Shown one piece after another: positions 23,172-35,200 of a stretch of 64,000 nt of DNA (the first letter of the stretch is position 1; each line of letters starts with the position of its first letter). This stretch comes from Bog-950 sp044225825 (GTDB taxonomy: Bacteria > Bacteroidota > Bacteroidia > Chitinophagales > LD1), in assembly GCA_044225825.1 (NCBI GenBank), contig JBGAIB010000003.1, positions 496,001-560,000 on the forward strand, in the 5' to 3' direction. The position numbers were made by a program, and so were the translations under genes. Below the pieces are notes generated by a model. The model was not told where the DNA came from. It was given only the letters and a program-made list of their open reading frames with translations, and made no database searches.

Positions 23172-25862
23172 ATGAAAAGAATCTACCTTTTTCTGGTACT
23201 TCTGTGTGTAGGAGTATTGCTACAGGCGCAGTCGCCGCAAAAATTTAATTATCAGGCCATAGCCCGCGATGCTAGTGGTGCTGAACTCACAAACAAAGCT
23301 ATCTCGGTTCGCTTTACCATCCGCGATATATCGGTTACGGGTCCTATTGTTTATCAGGAAACACAAGCCTTAACTACCAATCAGTTTGGCTTGTTTACCA
23401 CGTTTGTAGGAACGGGTACCGTTAACCAGGGTTCGTTTACTGCTATTGCCTGGGGCAATGGTGCTAAGTTTATGCAGGTTGAGTTTGATCCCACAGGTGG
23501 CAGCAATTATTTAATTGTTGGTTCATCGGAGATGGTAAGTGTACCTTATGCTTTATATGCCGAAACTGCTGGCAATGGGGGAGGAGGCGCTACGGGCGCA
23601 ACTGGTCCTGCTGGTCCGCAGGGTATCACAGGGCCCACAGGCGAAATTGGCCCAACCGGCCCTGCAGGTTCAGGTGGTGGTGCCACAGGCCCAACGGGTG
23701 CAACGGGTAGCGAAGGTCCTACAGGTCCGCAAGGTGTCACAGGCCCCCAGGGCGAACCCGGAATTACGGGACCCACCGGCCCAACTGGCACTGGTGGTGG
23801 AGCTACTGGTCCTACCGGTCCGCAGGGACCCACCGGTGCTAACGGTACCCAGGGTACGGATGGTGTAACAGGGGCAACTGGTGCCACAGGTGTGCAGGGC
23901 GCAACTGGCCCAACCGGTCCCACAGGTGCAGGCGGTGGAGCTACCGGCCCAACCGGCCCTACTGGTGCAGATGGTAGTAATGGCGTAACAGGTGCTACCG
24001 GCGCTACCGGCGCAACCGGACCGGGCACAGCGCACGGCACTTTAAACTACATCGCAAAATTTACACCGGATACCGTTTCGCTTGGCAACTCGCGTATGGT
24101 TGACGATGGACACTACATTGGTATTAATGTGGCAAGCCCGCAGGCACATCTGCACGTGCAGGGCGATACCGCCACACAATTATTGCTTACAACAACTAAA
24201 ACAGGCAACACCGGAAACGATGGTTTTGTAATCAGTCAGGAGGCCGACTCAGGTACTGTAGCCATCATGAACAACGAGACCCGCGATTTGTATTTGGGTA
24301 CCGGTGGTAATGAGCGCATCCGTTTTACCCGCGATGGCCTTGTAGGTATAGGCACAGCCTTCCCTACCCGCGATTTAGTACTGGTTACGCAAAGCGGATT
24401 ACCTACGTCTATGCAGATAGCTTCGGTGCTTACCGGCCAGGGCGCTAACGATGGTCTGATCATCGGTCAGGCAGATGCCTTCGGTACAGCCCTGTTCATG
24501 AATAAAGAAAATCAACCGATGCTGTTTGGAACTGCTGATAACGAACGCCTGCGTATTACAGCCGACGGCAAAGTTGGTATTGGTATCACCAATCCGCAGC
24601 GCGATGTAGTACTTGGTCACGGCTCTGATACATCTTCAATACAGATTGTGTCTTCATTCACCGGCAGTACAAAAACCGATGGCTTGGTGCTGGGTCAAAC
24701 GAGTAACGATGGCGAAGCACAGCTGATGAATTATGAAAATAAAGAATTGGTACTGGGCACCAATGCTCGCAGGCGTGTAGTTATTACACAGGATGGTTCG
24801 GTAGGAGTGAATGTGAATTTACCTGTCAATGATTTTGTGGTGAAAAATGCAGCCGGTGGAATTACCCGTTCGCAATTGGTATCAAACGCCACGGGCGAAG
24901 GCCCTTCGGATGGTTTGATTTTAGGCCTGACAGATACCAGTGGCGCGGCCATGCTGATGAATTACGAAAACCAGCCGCTGTCTTTTGGTACGGCCTTTAC
25001 GGAACGTATGCGTCTGACGGCCGATGGTAAAGTGGGCATCGGCTTATTAGCGCCGAATCCTTCGTATAATATAGATGCTGCTTTTATAGGTGATGCAATA
25101 TTTCATTTGCGCGCACAAGGTGCTGCGAATAACCGTGCCCTGTTGATGCTCGATCGGCAGGATGCGTCTAACGATCAGGCTGCGATTCAATATAGCCTTG
25201 CCGATTCGGCACAGTGGTGGGTGGGCACGCTCAATAACAGCAACTACCGCATCTTCAATTTTGGAACCGGTGGCGATGCCTTAAGCATCGATTTCAGTAA
25301 CGATAATGTGGGTATAGGTACGCCATCCCCTTCCGCTAAACTCGAAGTAAACGGACAGGTAAAAATTACCGGGGGCGGTCCGGGTGCAGGCAAAGTGCTT
25401 ATTTCCGATGCTACGGGTTTGGCCAGTTGGGGTGAGGATAATCCAAAGGTTGGATTCAGCGCTTATAATCAGAACGGTGCCACACCAATTGCGGATGCCA
25501 CACCTACGGTCATGCAGTTCGATAACATTACGTTTAACGATGGCAACTACTATAATCCTTCTACCTCAGTATTCAGCATCCTGACAGATGGCATGTATCA
25601 CTTTGATGTGAAACTGGTATGGGATGCCTTTAGCGCAAATGGCGAAGCCATTTTAGCAATTCGTGTGAACGGTATAATAACCGAACAGGTGCGCCAGCAG
25701 GTAAATGCAGCCAGCGGAGCTGCCACGCAACTACTGAATGTAAACCTGCACCTGTATGCCGGCGATACCGTTGATGTGGTATTGCAACAAACAAGTGGCG
25801 CTGCCCAGTCGGTAAATCTCAATCCACTGGAAAGCGTATTCTCAGGCTATAAGGTGTACTAA
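23172..25862 (+). CDS. Secreted collagen-like protein with C1q-like C-terminal domain
   Basis: An 896-residue exported protein. A signal peptide (MKRIYLFLVLLCVGVLLQAQ) precedes the same N-terminal module as in the first fibre gene (FNYQAIARDASGAELTN...YQETQALTTNQFGLFTT...VSVPYALYAE). About 150 residues of Gly-X-Y collagen-like sequence follow (GPTGPQG, GEPGITGP), then a linker LNYIAKFTPD. Four tandem repeats of about 77 residues cover roughly residues 325-625. The last about 140 residues (KVGFSAYNQNGATPI...VMQFDNITFNDGNYYNP...TDGMYHFDVKLVWDA...SVFSGYKVY) look like a gC1q/TNF-like jelly roll, a trimerising binding head. No T9SS tail is present. The product is probably a trimeric stalk with a ligand-binding head. 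Confidence 0.82.
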   Translation: MKRIYLFLVLLCVGVLLQAQSPQKFNYQAIARDASGAELTNKAISVRFTIRDISVTGPIVYQETQALTTNQFGLFTTFVGTGTVNQGSFTAIAWGNGAKFMQVEFDPTGGSNYLIVGSSEMVSVPYALYAETAGNGGGGATGATGPAGPQGITGPTGEIGPTGPAGSGGGATGPTGATGSEGPTGPQGVTGPQGEPGITGPTGPTGTGGGATGPTGPQGPTGANGTQGTDGVTGATGATGVQGATGPTGPTGAGGGATGPTGPTGADGSNGVTGATGATGATGPGTAHGTLNYIAKFTPDTVSLGNSRMVDDGHYIGINVASPQAHLHVQGDTATQLLLTTTKTGNTGNDGFVISQEADSGTVAIMNNETRDLYLGTGGNERIRFTRDGLVGIGTAFPTRDLVLVTQSGLPTSMQIASVLTGQGANDGLIIGQADAFGTALFMNKENQPMLFGTADNERLRITADGKVGIGITNPQRDVVLGHGSDTSSIQIVSSFTGSTKTDGLVLGQTSNDGEAQLMNYENKELVLGTNARRRVVITQDGSVGVNVNLPVNDFVVKNAAGGITRSQLVSNATGEGPSDGLILGLTDTSGAAMLMNYENQPLSFGTAFTERMRLTADGKVGIGLLAPNPSYNIDAAFIGDAIFHLRAQGAANNRALLMLDRQDASNDQAAIQYSLADSAQWWVGTLNNSNYRIFNFGTGGDALSIDFSNDNVGIGTPSPSAKLEVNGQVKITGGGPGAGKVLISDATGLASWGEDNPKVGFSAYNQNGATPIADATPTVMQFDNITFNDGNYYNPSTSVFSILTDGMYHFDVKLVWDAFSANGEAILAIRVNGIITEQVRQQVNAASGAATQLLNVNLHLYAGDTVDVVLQQTSGAAQSVNLNPLESVFSGYKVY
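23571..24024 (+). repeat. Collagen-like Gly-X-Y repeat region (second fibre gene)
   Basis: About 150 residues of Gly-X-Y triplets, mainly GPT, GAT, GPQ and GVT, interrupted several times by a GGGATGP break. The DNA is strongly 9-bp periodic, and the antisense strand carries a Pro-rich shadow frame. Confidence 0.85.
24137..25044 (+). repeat. Four tandem repeats of about 77 codons within the C1q-like fibre
   Basis: The translated unit reads approximately 'TG...DGLIIGQ...GTALFMN.ENQP..FGT..NERLRIT.DGKVGIG...P.RD'. Four copies run in tandem (examples: LIIGQADAFGTALFMNKENQ and LILGLTDTSGAAMLMNYENQ). Such units are expected to build a beta-rich trimeric shaft. Confidence 0.75.
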
Positions 25863-26212
25863 AACGGGTGGTTATATCTCGATTTCCTGGTTTTTGGCTC
25901 CGAAACTGTTTACGGTTTTAGCCCGTTGCCGGTTTCATGGACCGTCACATTTTTATCGTTTCAGCCCTTTAACCCCGTTTTTTACTCAAAATCGGACGAA
26001 TTTGCGCTTATCCACACCTCCCCGCCCGATATACACATTTTTGCTTTTAAAATGTCAAGTAATTTAGTGCGTATCTCTTTGATATACAGTAATTTAATTA
26101 AATTCTAATATACGCCGAAAAGAGGGTTACCAACACCCTGCTTCACAACAGTTTTACAAGTAACATTTTGTATGGCTACCCGTAAAACTTGTATAGTTAA
26201 ATCTCCCTGGAC
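25863..26212 (+). other. 350-bp intergenic region before the giant adhesin gene
   Basis: No gene or convincing terminator is seen here. The right half is AT-rich (TAATTTAATTAAATTCTAAT around 26090) and contains TTTG and TATAG motifs near 26168-26200. These could include the promoter of the adhesin gene, but I cannot pick one with confidence. Confidence 0.4.
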
Positions 26213-29200
26213 ATGAGAAAAATTTACTTCACCACATCATTGCCCGCGATGCTGTCAAAATCAGGCCTGAGGAACCTGATCATGATGAGCATGTTGTTGC
26301 TGGGCTGTTTAGCGCCTTCGTATGCGCAGGTAACCATTGTGCAAAACAGCAACACGCAGGCGCTCGCCCAATTACTGGCCGGCCCCGGTGTTACGATCAG
26401 CAACTGGACCAAGAGTTGTGCTAACAACGGTAGCGGAACATTTACCAACGTTTCTTCCAACCTGGGCGTACCCGGTGGTGTAGTGCTGGCTTCCGGTAAC
26501 GTAAACAGCGTTCCGAATGCCGCTAACGTTTTCGCTTCTACCCAGTTTTCGCTCAACGGCGATGCACAACTTTCGACCCTTACAAATGGCACCATATACG
26601 ATCCTTGTGTGCTGGAATTCGATATCGTGCCCCAGGGGCCCATCTTGCAGTTTAACTACGTGTTTGCTTCGGAAGAATACCCTGAATGGGTTTGCTCGCA
26701 ATACAACGACGTATTCGGATTTTTCATTACAGGTCCAAACCCACAGGGCGGTAACTTTACAAACAAAAACATTGCATTAATACCAAGCACTACCTTACCG
26801 GTAGCCATCAACACCGTAAACCCCGGCACACCCGGCTCCAGCGCAGGCGGTGGAACCTGTAACGGAAGTAACCAATCGCTGGCTTATACTTCCTACTATC
26901 GCAACAACCTTTCTCCGATAAATCCCAATATAGTTTACGATGGTATGACCACCGTACTCAGTGCCACATCGGCTGTAACGCCTTGTCAAACTTATCACTT
27001 AAAAATTGCCATTGCCGACGTAGCCGATCGTATTTACGATTCGGGCGTTTTTTTACAAGCCTATTCCTTCATCTCCAATCCGGTTACCGTACAAGCAACC
27101 GCCGCATTGGATTATGCCGGTTTCACCTCTGCCTACGAAGGCTGTGTAGGTGGCACCTTTACCTTTAATCTTTCTTCGGCACAACAAGTGCCGGTAGTGG
27201 TTAACCTGCAAATTACCGGAACAGCTGTTAACGGCACCGATTACGTTACCATCCCTACGCAAGTGGTATTCGCCCCGGGTCAAACGGTTGCCACACTGGA
27301 TGTAGACGCAATTGCCGACGGTATTACCGAAAGCATGGAGAACGTAACTGTAGCAGTACTTGATCCTTGCAGCGGTTTACCAACCAACAGCGCAACCATC
27401 ACCATCCGCGATGATATACCTGCTACTATTTCAGTTACCGACAGCACCCTTTGCCTGGGGCAGTCTACGCAGTTAATTGCAAACGGTGGTGTAACCTATG
27501 CCTGGTCGCCGGCAACAGGGTTAAGCAGCACAAGTATTAAGAACCCGATAGCAACGCCAATCACTACTACTACTTACACCTGCACGATGACCTTCGGCAG
27601 TTGCACCAAAGTAGTTTCGCAAACAGTTTATGTAAGCAATCCTGCTGCTGCAGTTACGGCCAATCCAGCCGGCACCGTATGTAACGGGGCCAGCGTTAGT
27701 TTAACGGCTACACCTTCTTCGGGTCAAACACCTTTCTCTTATTTATGGAGCACCGGAGCTACTACTCCGGTTATTACCGTTCCTACCGGTGGTACGTATA
27801 CTGTAACAGCAACCGATGCTTTTGGTTGCACCACCACAGCTAACCGCAGCGTAACAATTTCTAATCTTAGTTTAACCGGCACTGCTACTAATGTAAGTTG
27901 CATGGGTGGCACCAACGGTGCTATCGATATTACCGTTACCGGTACCAATGCACCATTTACCTATAACTGGGGTGGTGGTGTAACTTCGCAGGACCGCACC
28001 AATCTGGTAGCGGGTACTTATTCGGTTACCGCCAGCAATACGGTAGGATGTTCGGTTACCGCTACCTATACCATTACACAACCGGCTTCCAACTTAACTA
28101 CCTCGGCTACTAATACCTCTGTTAACTGTAACGGAGGTAATAACGGCAGCATAAACCTTACCGCTAACGGCGGTGTAACACCTTACACCTTTGCCTGGAG
28201 TAATGCCGCAACCACCGAAGACCTGAACAACCTGGTGGCAGGCACCTATACCGTTACAGTTACCGACTTTAACGGTTGCACCGCCAGCCGCTCGGTTATC
28301 ATCAATCAGCCAACGGCTATCACCACCTCCGAAACGCATGTAAACATCACCTGCCCCGGTAACAACACCGGCAGCATCGATTTAACCGTTAGCGGTGGTA
28401 CAGGCGCTTACGCTTATGCATGGAGTAATGGCGCAGCAACACAGGATGTTACCGCCTTAAGTGCAGCAACTTATACGGTTACTGTGGCTGATGCCAATGG
28501 TTGCACAGCAACCCGCAGCGTTGCCGTTACACAGCCTGCTGCTATCGCAATTACGCCGGCAGTAACCAACCCTGCCTGCAATGCTGCATCTAATGGTGCT
28601 ATCAACTTAACTGTAACCGGTGGTACCTCGCCTTATACTTATAATTGGGGTGGTGGTATAACTACACAAAACCGCACTGGTCTGGCTGCCGGTACGTATA
28701 ATGTAACCGTTACCGATAATTCATCCTGCACCGCTTCAGCAAGTGTTACACTTACACAACCGGCTGTGCTGGCAGCAACCAATACTGCTACAAACGTAAA
28801 CTGTAACGGTGGTGCAACGGGTACCATTACTGTAACTGTAACCGGTGGCACTACACCTTATACTTATAACTGGGGTGGTGTTATTACACAAAACCGCACC
28901 AACCTGGCCGCAGGCACTTATACAGTAACTGTAACCGATAACCAAAGCTGCACTGCAACTACTTCGGCTACTATTACCCAACCGGCTGTGCTGGCTGCTA
29001 CCGAAACGCACACCAATGTTTCCTGCAATGCAGGAGCAAATGGTTCTATTGATATTACCGTAACCGGTGGCACTACGCCTTATACATACAACTGGGGTGG
29101 TGGTGTAACCACTGAGGACAGAAGCGGTTTAGCTGCCGGTACATATACCATTACAGTTACCGATAATAAAGGCTGCACTGTTACCCGTTCAGGAACGCTA

Positions 29201-32200
29201 ACACAGCCTACAGCTTTAAATATTACTAAAACTTCTACCAATATTACCTGTAACGCAGGCACCAACGGCGCAGTAGATATTACTGTTACCGGCGGCACTT
29301 CAGCTTACAGCTATGCCTGGAGCAACGGTTCTACCACCCAGGATATTACCGGTGTGGTTGCCGGCACGTATGTAGTAACAGTTACAGATGCAAACGGTTG
29401 TACAGCTGCTAACTCAACGGCTGTAACACAACCAACTGCTATCACTGTTTCACCGGCAGTTACACCTGCAACCTGCGGTAATGCCGATGGTGCTATTACG
29501 CTTACAGTAAGCGGTGGTGCCGGTGGCTATACCTATAACTGGGGAGGTGGTATTACCACACAAAACCGTAGCGGCTTGTTGGCTGGCACCTATGCGGTAA
29601 CCGTAACCGATGCTTCAAGCTGCACTGCTTCGGCATCCATTGCAGTTTCACAAACCGGTACAGGTATCACCTTGTCATCGGTGGTTACCAATGTTACCTG
29701 CAATGCAGGCAACAACGGTGCTATTAACTTAACCGTAACAGGCGGTGTTGGAGTAGTAACTTACAATTGGAACGACGCCGTTACCACCGAGGACCGCACT
29801 GCCTTAAGCGCAGGCACTTACAGCGTTACCGTATCCGATGGCGCGGGTTGCTCTGCTATTGCTTCTAATGCGGTCACACAACCTTCGGCTATTGCGGTTA
29901 CTTCCACACAAACAAATATTCTTTGTCGCGGTGCTGCTACCGGAGCTATCAATATCAGTGTTAGCGGCGGCACCGGTGCTTATACCTATAACTGGGGCGG
30001 CGGCGTTACTTCGCAAAACCGCACAGGCCTGGTTGCAGCTACTTATACAGTAACAGTAACGGATGCCAACGGCTGCACAGCAACCAAATCAGTAACCTTA
30101 ACACAACCTGCTGCTGTGCTTAGCGCCTCTGCTACGCCTTCGGCAGTAGCATGTTTTGCAGGTAATACCGGCAGTATTGCATTAACCGCAACCGGCGGTA
30201 CAACAGCTTATACCTACTTATGGAGCAACGGTGGTGTAAGTCAGAACTTGAGCGGCCTGGCTGCGGGTGCTTATACCGTTACCGTAACCGATGCCAATGG
30301 TTGCACAGCTACAACTTCGGTAATCGTAACACAACCCGCTGCTGCTTTATCGCTAAGTTTTGTTTCAACCAACCTTAGTTGTAACGGTGTTTCAAACGGC
30401 GCTATCGATTTAACGGTAAGTGGTGGCACTAGTGCTTATACTTATAACTGGGGCGCTGTAACTACACAGGATAGAACGGGCCTGGCCGCAGGCACCTATT
30501 CGGTAACTGTAACCGATGCTAACAGTTGCACCGCTACCGGCTCGCAAACTATTACACAGCCAGCTGCAATTGCAATTACCGGCGTGGTAACCAACGTTTC
30601 TTGTAATGGTGGAACCAACGCCGCAATCAACGTTACTACAACAGGCGGTACAGGCTCCTACACTTATAACTGGGGTGGTGGTATCACTACCGAGGATCGT
30701 AGCGGTTTAGCTGCGGGTTCTTATACCGTTACTGCTACCGATGGTAACTCCTGCACCGCTTCGGCTTCGTTTACCGTAACACAGCCATCGGTACTTACGC
30801 TTACCTTAAACAGCGGTACCAGCGTTTGTTTAAATGCTACCGGTACTGCAACTGCCGTAACCAACAATACCGGCACCGCGCCGTACAGCTATGTTTGGAG
30901 CAACGGTGGTGCTAACCAGCAAAACCAAACCGGCTTAGCTCCCGGTCCAATTTCCGTAACTGTTACCGATAACAACGGATGTTCGGCCACAGGAGCCGTT
31001 ACCGTTGGTTTAGCAGGCAACAATACCAATGCAAGCTTCAGCAACACAGGCACCTATTGCGCTCCGGGTGCTACCGTAACCTTTACCCATACCGGTTCTT
31101 CTAATACTACCGGTCACTTCTGGGATTTTGGCAACGGTGCTACTTCAACTACTAATAACCCTAACTATACCTATGCTGCTGCGGGTACCTATAACGTAAT
31201 ACATATTGTTTACCGCGGCTATTGTTCCGATACAGTTACTAATCCGGTAGTAGTTAATCCAAAACCTATAGTTACAGCTACACCTGTAAACATTACCTGT
31301 AACAGTGCAGCCAATGGTGCCATCAACGTAAGTGTTAGCAGCGGCACACCAGCTTATACCTATAACTGGGGCGGTGGTATAACCACACAAAACCGCACTT
31401 CGCTGGCTCCGGGTTCCTATACGGTAACTGTTAGCGATACCAAAGCGTGCAGCGTTACTGCCTCGGCCACTATCACGCAGCCAACCGCCTTATCGCTTAC
31501 CTATGTAAATACCAACGTCAACTGTAATGGCGGTAATAACGGTGCTATCGATTTAACTGTTACCGGCGGCACCTCAGGTTACACCTACGTGTGGAGCAAC
31601 GGTCCTACAACCCAGGATATTTCTTCGTTAACCGGTGGCACTTACACCGTTACCGTTACCGATGCCAATGCCTGCACCGCTACATCTGCTATCAGCATGT
31701 ATCAGCCAAGCGCCATCAGCCTGGTAACATCAGTTACCAATGTAGCTTGTAACGCGCAAAGCAATGGTGCAATTAACCTTACAGCAACCGGTGGCACTTC
31801 GCCATTTAATTATAACTGGGGTGGCGGTATAACTACGCAAAACAGAACTTCGTTAGCCGCAGGCACCTATTCGGTAACTGTTACCGATACCAAGGCCTGC
31901 ACGGCTTCTACAACTGCTACTATTACACAGCCTGCCACCTTAACTTCTTCTTTAACTGCTACTAATGTTAGTTGTTATGGAGCAGCAACAGGCAGTATTG
32001 TAAATAATACCTCAGGCGGCACTTCTCCATTCAGCTTTGTATGGAGCAACGGCAACATGTCGCAAAACCCGAATGGTTTAACCGCGGGCACCTACACCGT
32101 TACTGCTACTGATGATAATGGCTGCACCGCTACTGCTACTATAGCTCTAACACAGCCTGCTGCGGCAGTAAATGTGGTGGTTAACAGTGCCAGTGCCTTA

Positions 32201-35200
32201 AACTGTTACGGCGATACCAACGGTGCTATTGATATTACAGCAACAGGCGGTGTTCCGGCATATACCTATAACTGGAGCGATGGCGTTACCACCCAGGACC
32301 GCAGCAATGTATTAGGCGGCACTTACTTTGTAACCGTTACCGATCAAAATAGCTGCTATGCTACCGTTAGCGCAACTATTACACAACCGGCTTCTCCGGT
32401 TACCATTGATTCGATGGTTGTTAGCAATGTATTGTGTTACGGCGCTGCTACCGGCTCAATTACTACAACTGTTAACGGTGGAACTCCGGCTTATACCTAC
32501 AACTGGGGTAGCGGTATTACAACACCTAACCGCAGCAATGTAGCTGCAGGCACTTATAACGTAACTGTAACTGATACTAAAGGTTGCTCGGCCAGCGCAT
32601 CGGCTACTATTACACAACCTGCTGCAGCACTTGCTGCTTCCGTAAGCAGCAGCACCAACGTTAGCTGTTTTGCAGGCAACAACGGCGCTATCAACTTAAG
32701 CGTTAGCGGTGGTGTAACACCTTATGCTTTTAACTGGAACGACGGCAACACCAATCAAAACCGAACCAACCTTACTGCCGGCACTTACAGTGTGGTTGTA
32801 ACCGATTCTAATTCCTGCACGGCTACAACGGCTGTTGCAATTACCCAACCTGCGGCAGCTTTAAGCGCCGCTGTTACCAGCACAACAAACGTAAGCTGCT
32901 TTGGCGGTAGTAATGGTGCGGTAAACATTACAGCAACGGGCGGCACAACTGCTTATAGCTACCTGTGGAGCAATGCAGCTACTACACAAAACATAAGTGG
33001 TGTTACCAACGGAACTTATACTGTAACGGTAACCGATAGCAAAGGCTGCACAGCAACTACATCGGCCACTGTTACGCAGCCGGCTGCTGCTTTAGCAGTA
33101 AGTGTAAGCAGCACCACCAATGTTAGCTGCTTTAACGGTAACGATGGCGCTATCAATATCACCACTACCGGCGGTACTACGCCCTACACCTATAACTGGG
33201 GCGGTGGTATTACTACACAAAACAGAACAAACCTGGCTGCCGGCACTTACAACGTAACGGTAACTGATAACAAAGGCTGCACCGCTGCTGCCTCAGCAAC
33301 TATTGCCCAGCCTGCAGCAGCCTTGAATGTAACGATTGCCGCCAGCACCAATGTTTCCTGCAATGGTGGCAGCAACGGCACTATCAATACAACCGTAACA
33401 GGCGGTACAACAGCATACAGTTACAACTGGGGTGGTGGTGTTACCACACCTAACCGTACCAGTTTAACCGCTGGCACCTATACCGTAACTGTAACGGATA
33501 GCAAAATGTGTTCAGCTACGGGTTCCGCAACAATTACCCAGCCTGCTGCACTGGCAGTAAGCACCACCCATACCGATGTTAACTGCTATGCCGGTAACGA
33601 CGGTAGCATTAACGTAACTGTTACAGGCGGCACTACCGGTTACAACTATAACTGGGGTGGTGGGGTCACTACTCAAAACCGCAGCAACCTTACTGCCGGC
33701 AGTTACACCGTTACAGTTACCGATGCCAACAGTTGCACGGCTGCTGCTACAGTGGCTATTGCCCAGCCTGCTCAATTAACCGCTTCATCTGCCGCAGGCA
33801 ATGTAAGCTGTAACGGAGGCACAAACGGCACTATCACTATTACTACCGGCGGTGGTGTAACACCTTACACTTATACCTGGTCGAATGGTATGAGCGGTGC
33901 GGCTGTAACCGGCCTGACTTCAGGAGCTTATACCGTAACAGTAAAAGATCAGCACAACTGTTCAGTAACGGTAGCTGCCACAGTTAATCAGCCAACAAGC
34001 CTGGTTTTGGTAACTGCTGTAACGAATGTAAGTTGCAATGCAGGTACCAATGGCGCTATCGACTTAACGGTTAGCGGTGGCACTACGGCCTATAGCTACA
34101 ACTGGGGCGGTGGTATTACTACGCAGGATAGAACAAATCTTGCCGCCGGTACTTATACCGTTACCGTAACCGATGGCAATGCATGTAACGCAACAACAAG
34201 CGCAACCATAACACAACCTGCCGCAATAAGCGCCTCCACCACGGTGGCCAATGTAAACTGTTTTGGTGGCAACAACGGTGCGGTTAACCTGAACGTTAGC
34301 GGTGGTACCACCCCTTACAGCTTTGCATGGAGCAACAGCACCACCACACAAAATATCAGCACCTTAACTGCCAATACCTATACTGTTACAATTACCGATA
34401 ACAATAGCTGCACAGCTACTGCAAGCGGTACCGTAACGCAACCTACGCAGCTAACACTAAGCGAAACCCATGTAAACGTAAACTGTAATGCTACCAATAC
34501 CGGTAGTATAAACCTTACTGTTACAGGCGGCACACCTGCTTACACATATAACTGGAGCAACAGCACTACTGCACAGGATCTTACTGCAATTGCTGCCGGT
34601 TCCTATGCCGTAACAGTTACCGACTTTAAAGCCTGCACTGCGGCGCTGAGCGTAGCTATAACGCAGCCTGCTGTTTTAACTGCGGGTGTAAGCAACTCCA
34701 CCAATGTTGCTTGTTTTGGTGGCAATAACGGTGCTATTACAACAACGGTAACCGGTGGTACAACGGCTTACAACTATAACTGGGGCGGTGGCGTTACCAC
34801 ACCAAACCGCACCAACTTAACTGCCGGCACCTATACCTTAACTGTAACCGATGCAAACAGTTGCAGTGCAACTACCTCAGCAACCATTACCCAACCTGCT
34901 GCAGCGCTTGCTGCCGTAGTTGGCACCGTTACTAATGTAGCCTGCAACAGCGGCAACAATGGTGCTATCGATATTAATGTTAGCGGCGGCACCACAGCCT
35001 ACTCCTATAACTGGAACGGTGGCGTAACCACCCAGGACAGAAGCGGATTAGCAGCCGGCACTTACACCTTAACGGTAACCGATGCCAATACCTGCACCGC
35101 TACTGTTTCGGCAACCGTAACACAGCCTGCAGCTATCAGCATCAGCCATGTTGCTTCTAATGTATTGTGCAATGGAGGCAATACCGGCTCGGTTAACTTA

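Noticed and set aside
15945..25862. Prophage tail-fibre cluster
   Set aside because: Both fibre genes begin with signal peptides and are surrounded by chromosomal housekeeping genes (priA, peroxiredoxin); no capsid, terminase, tail tube or integrase is present.
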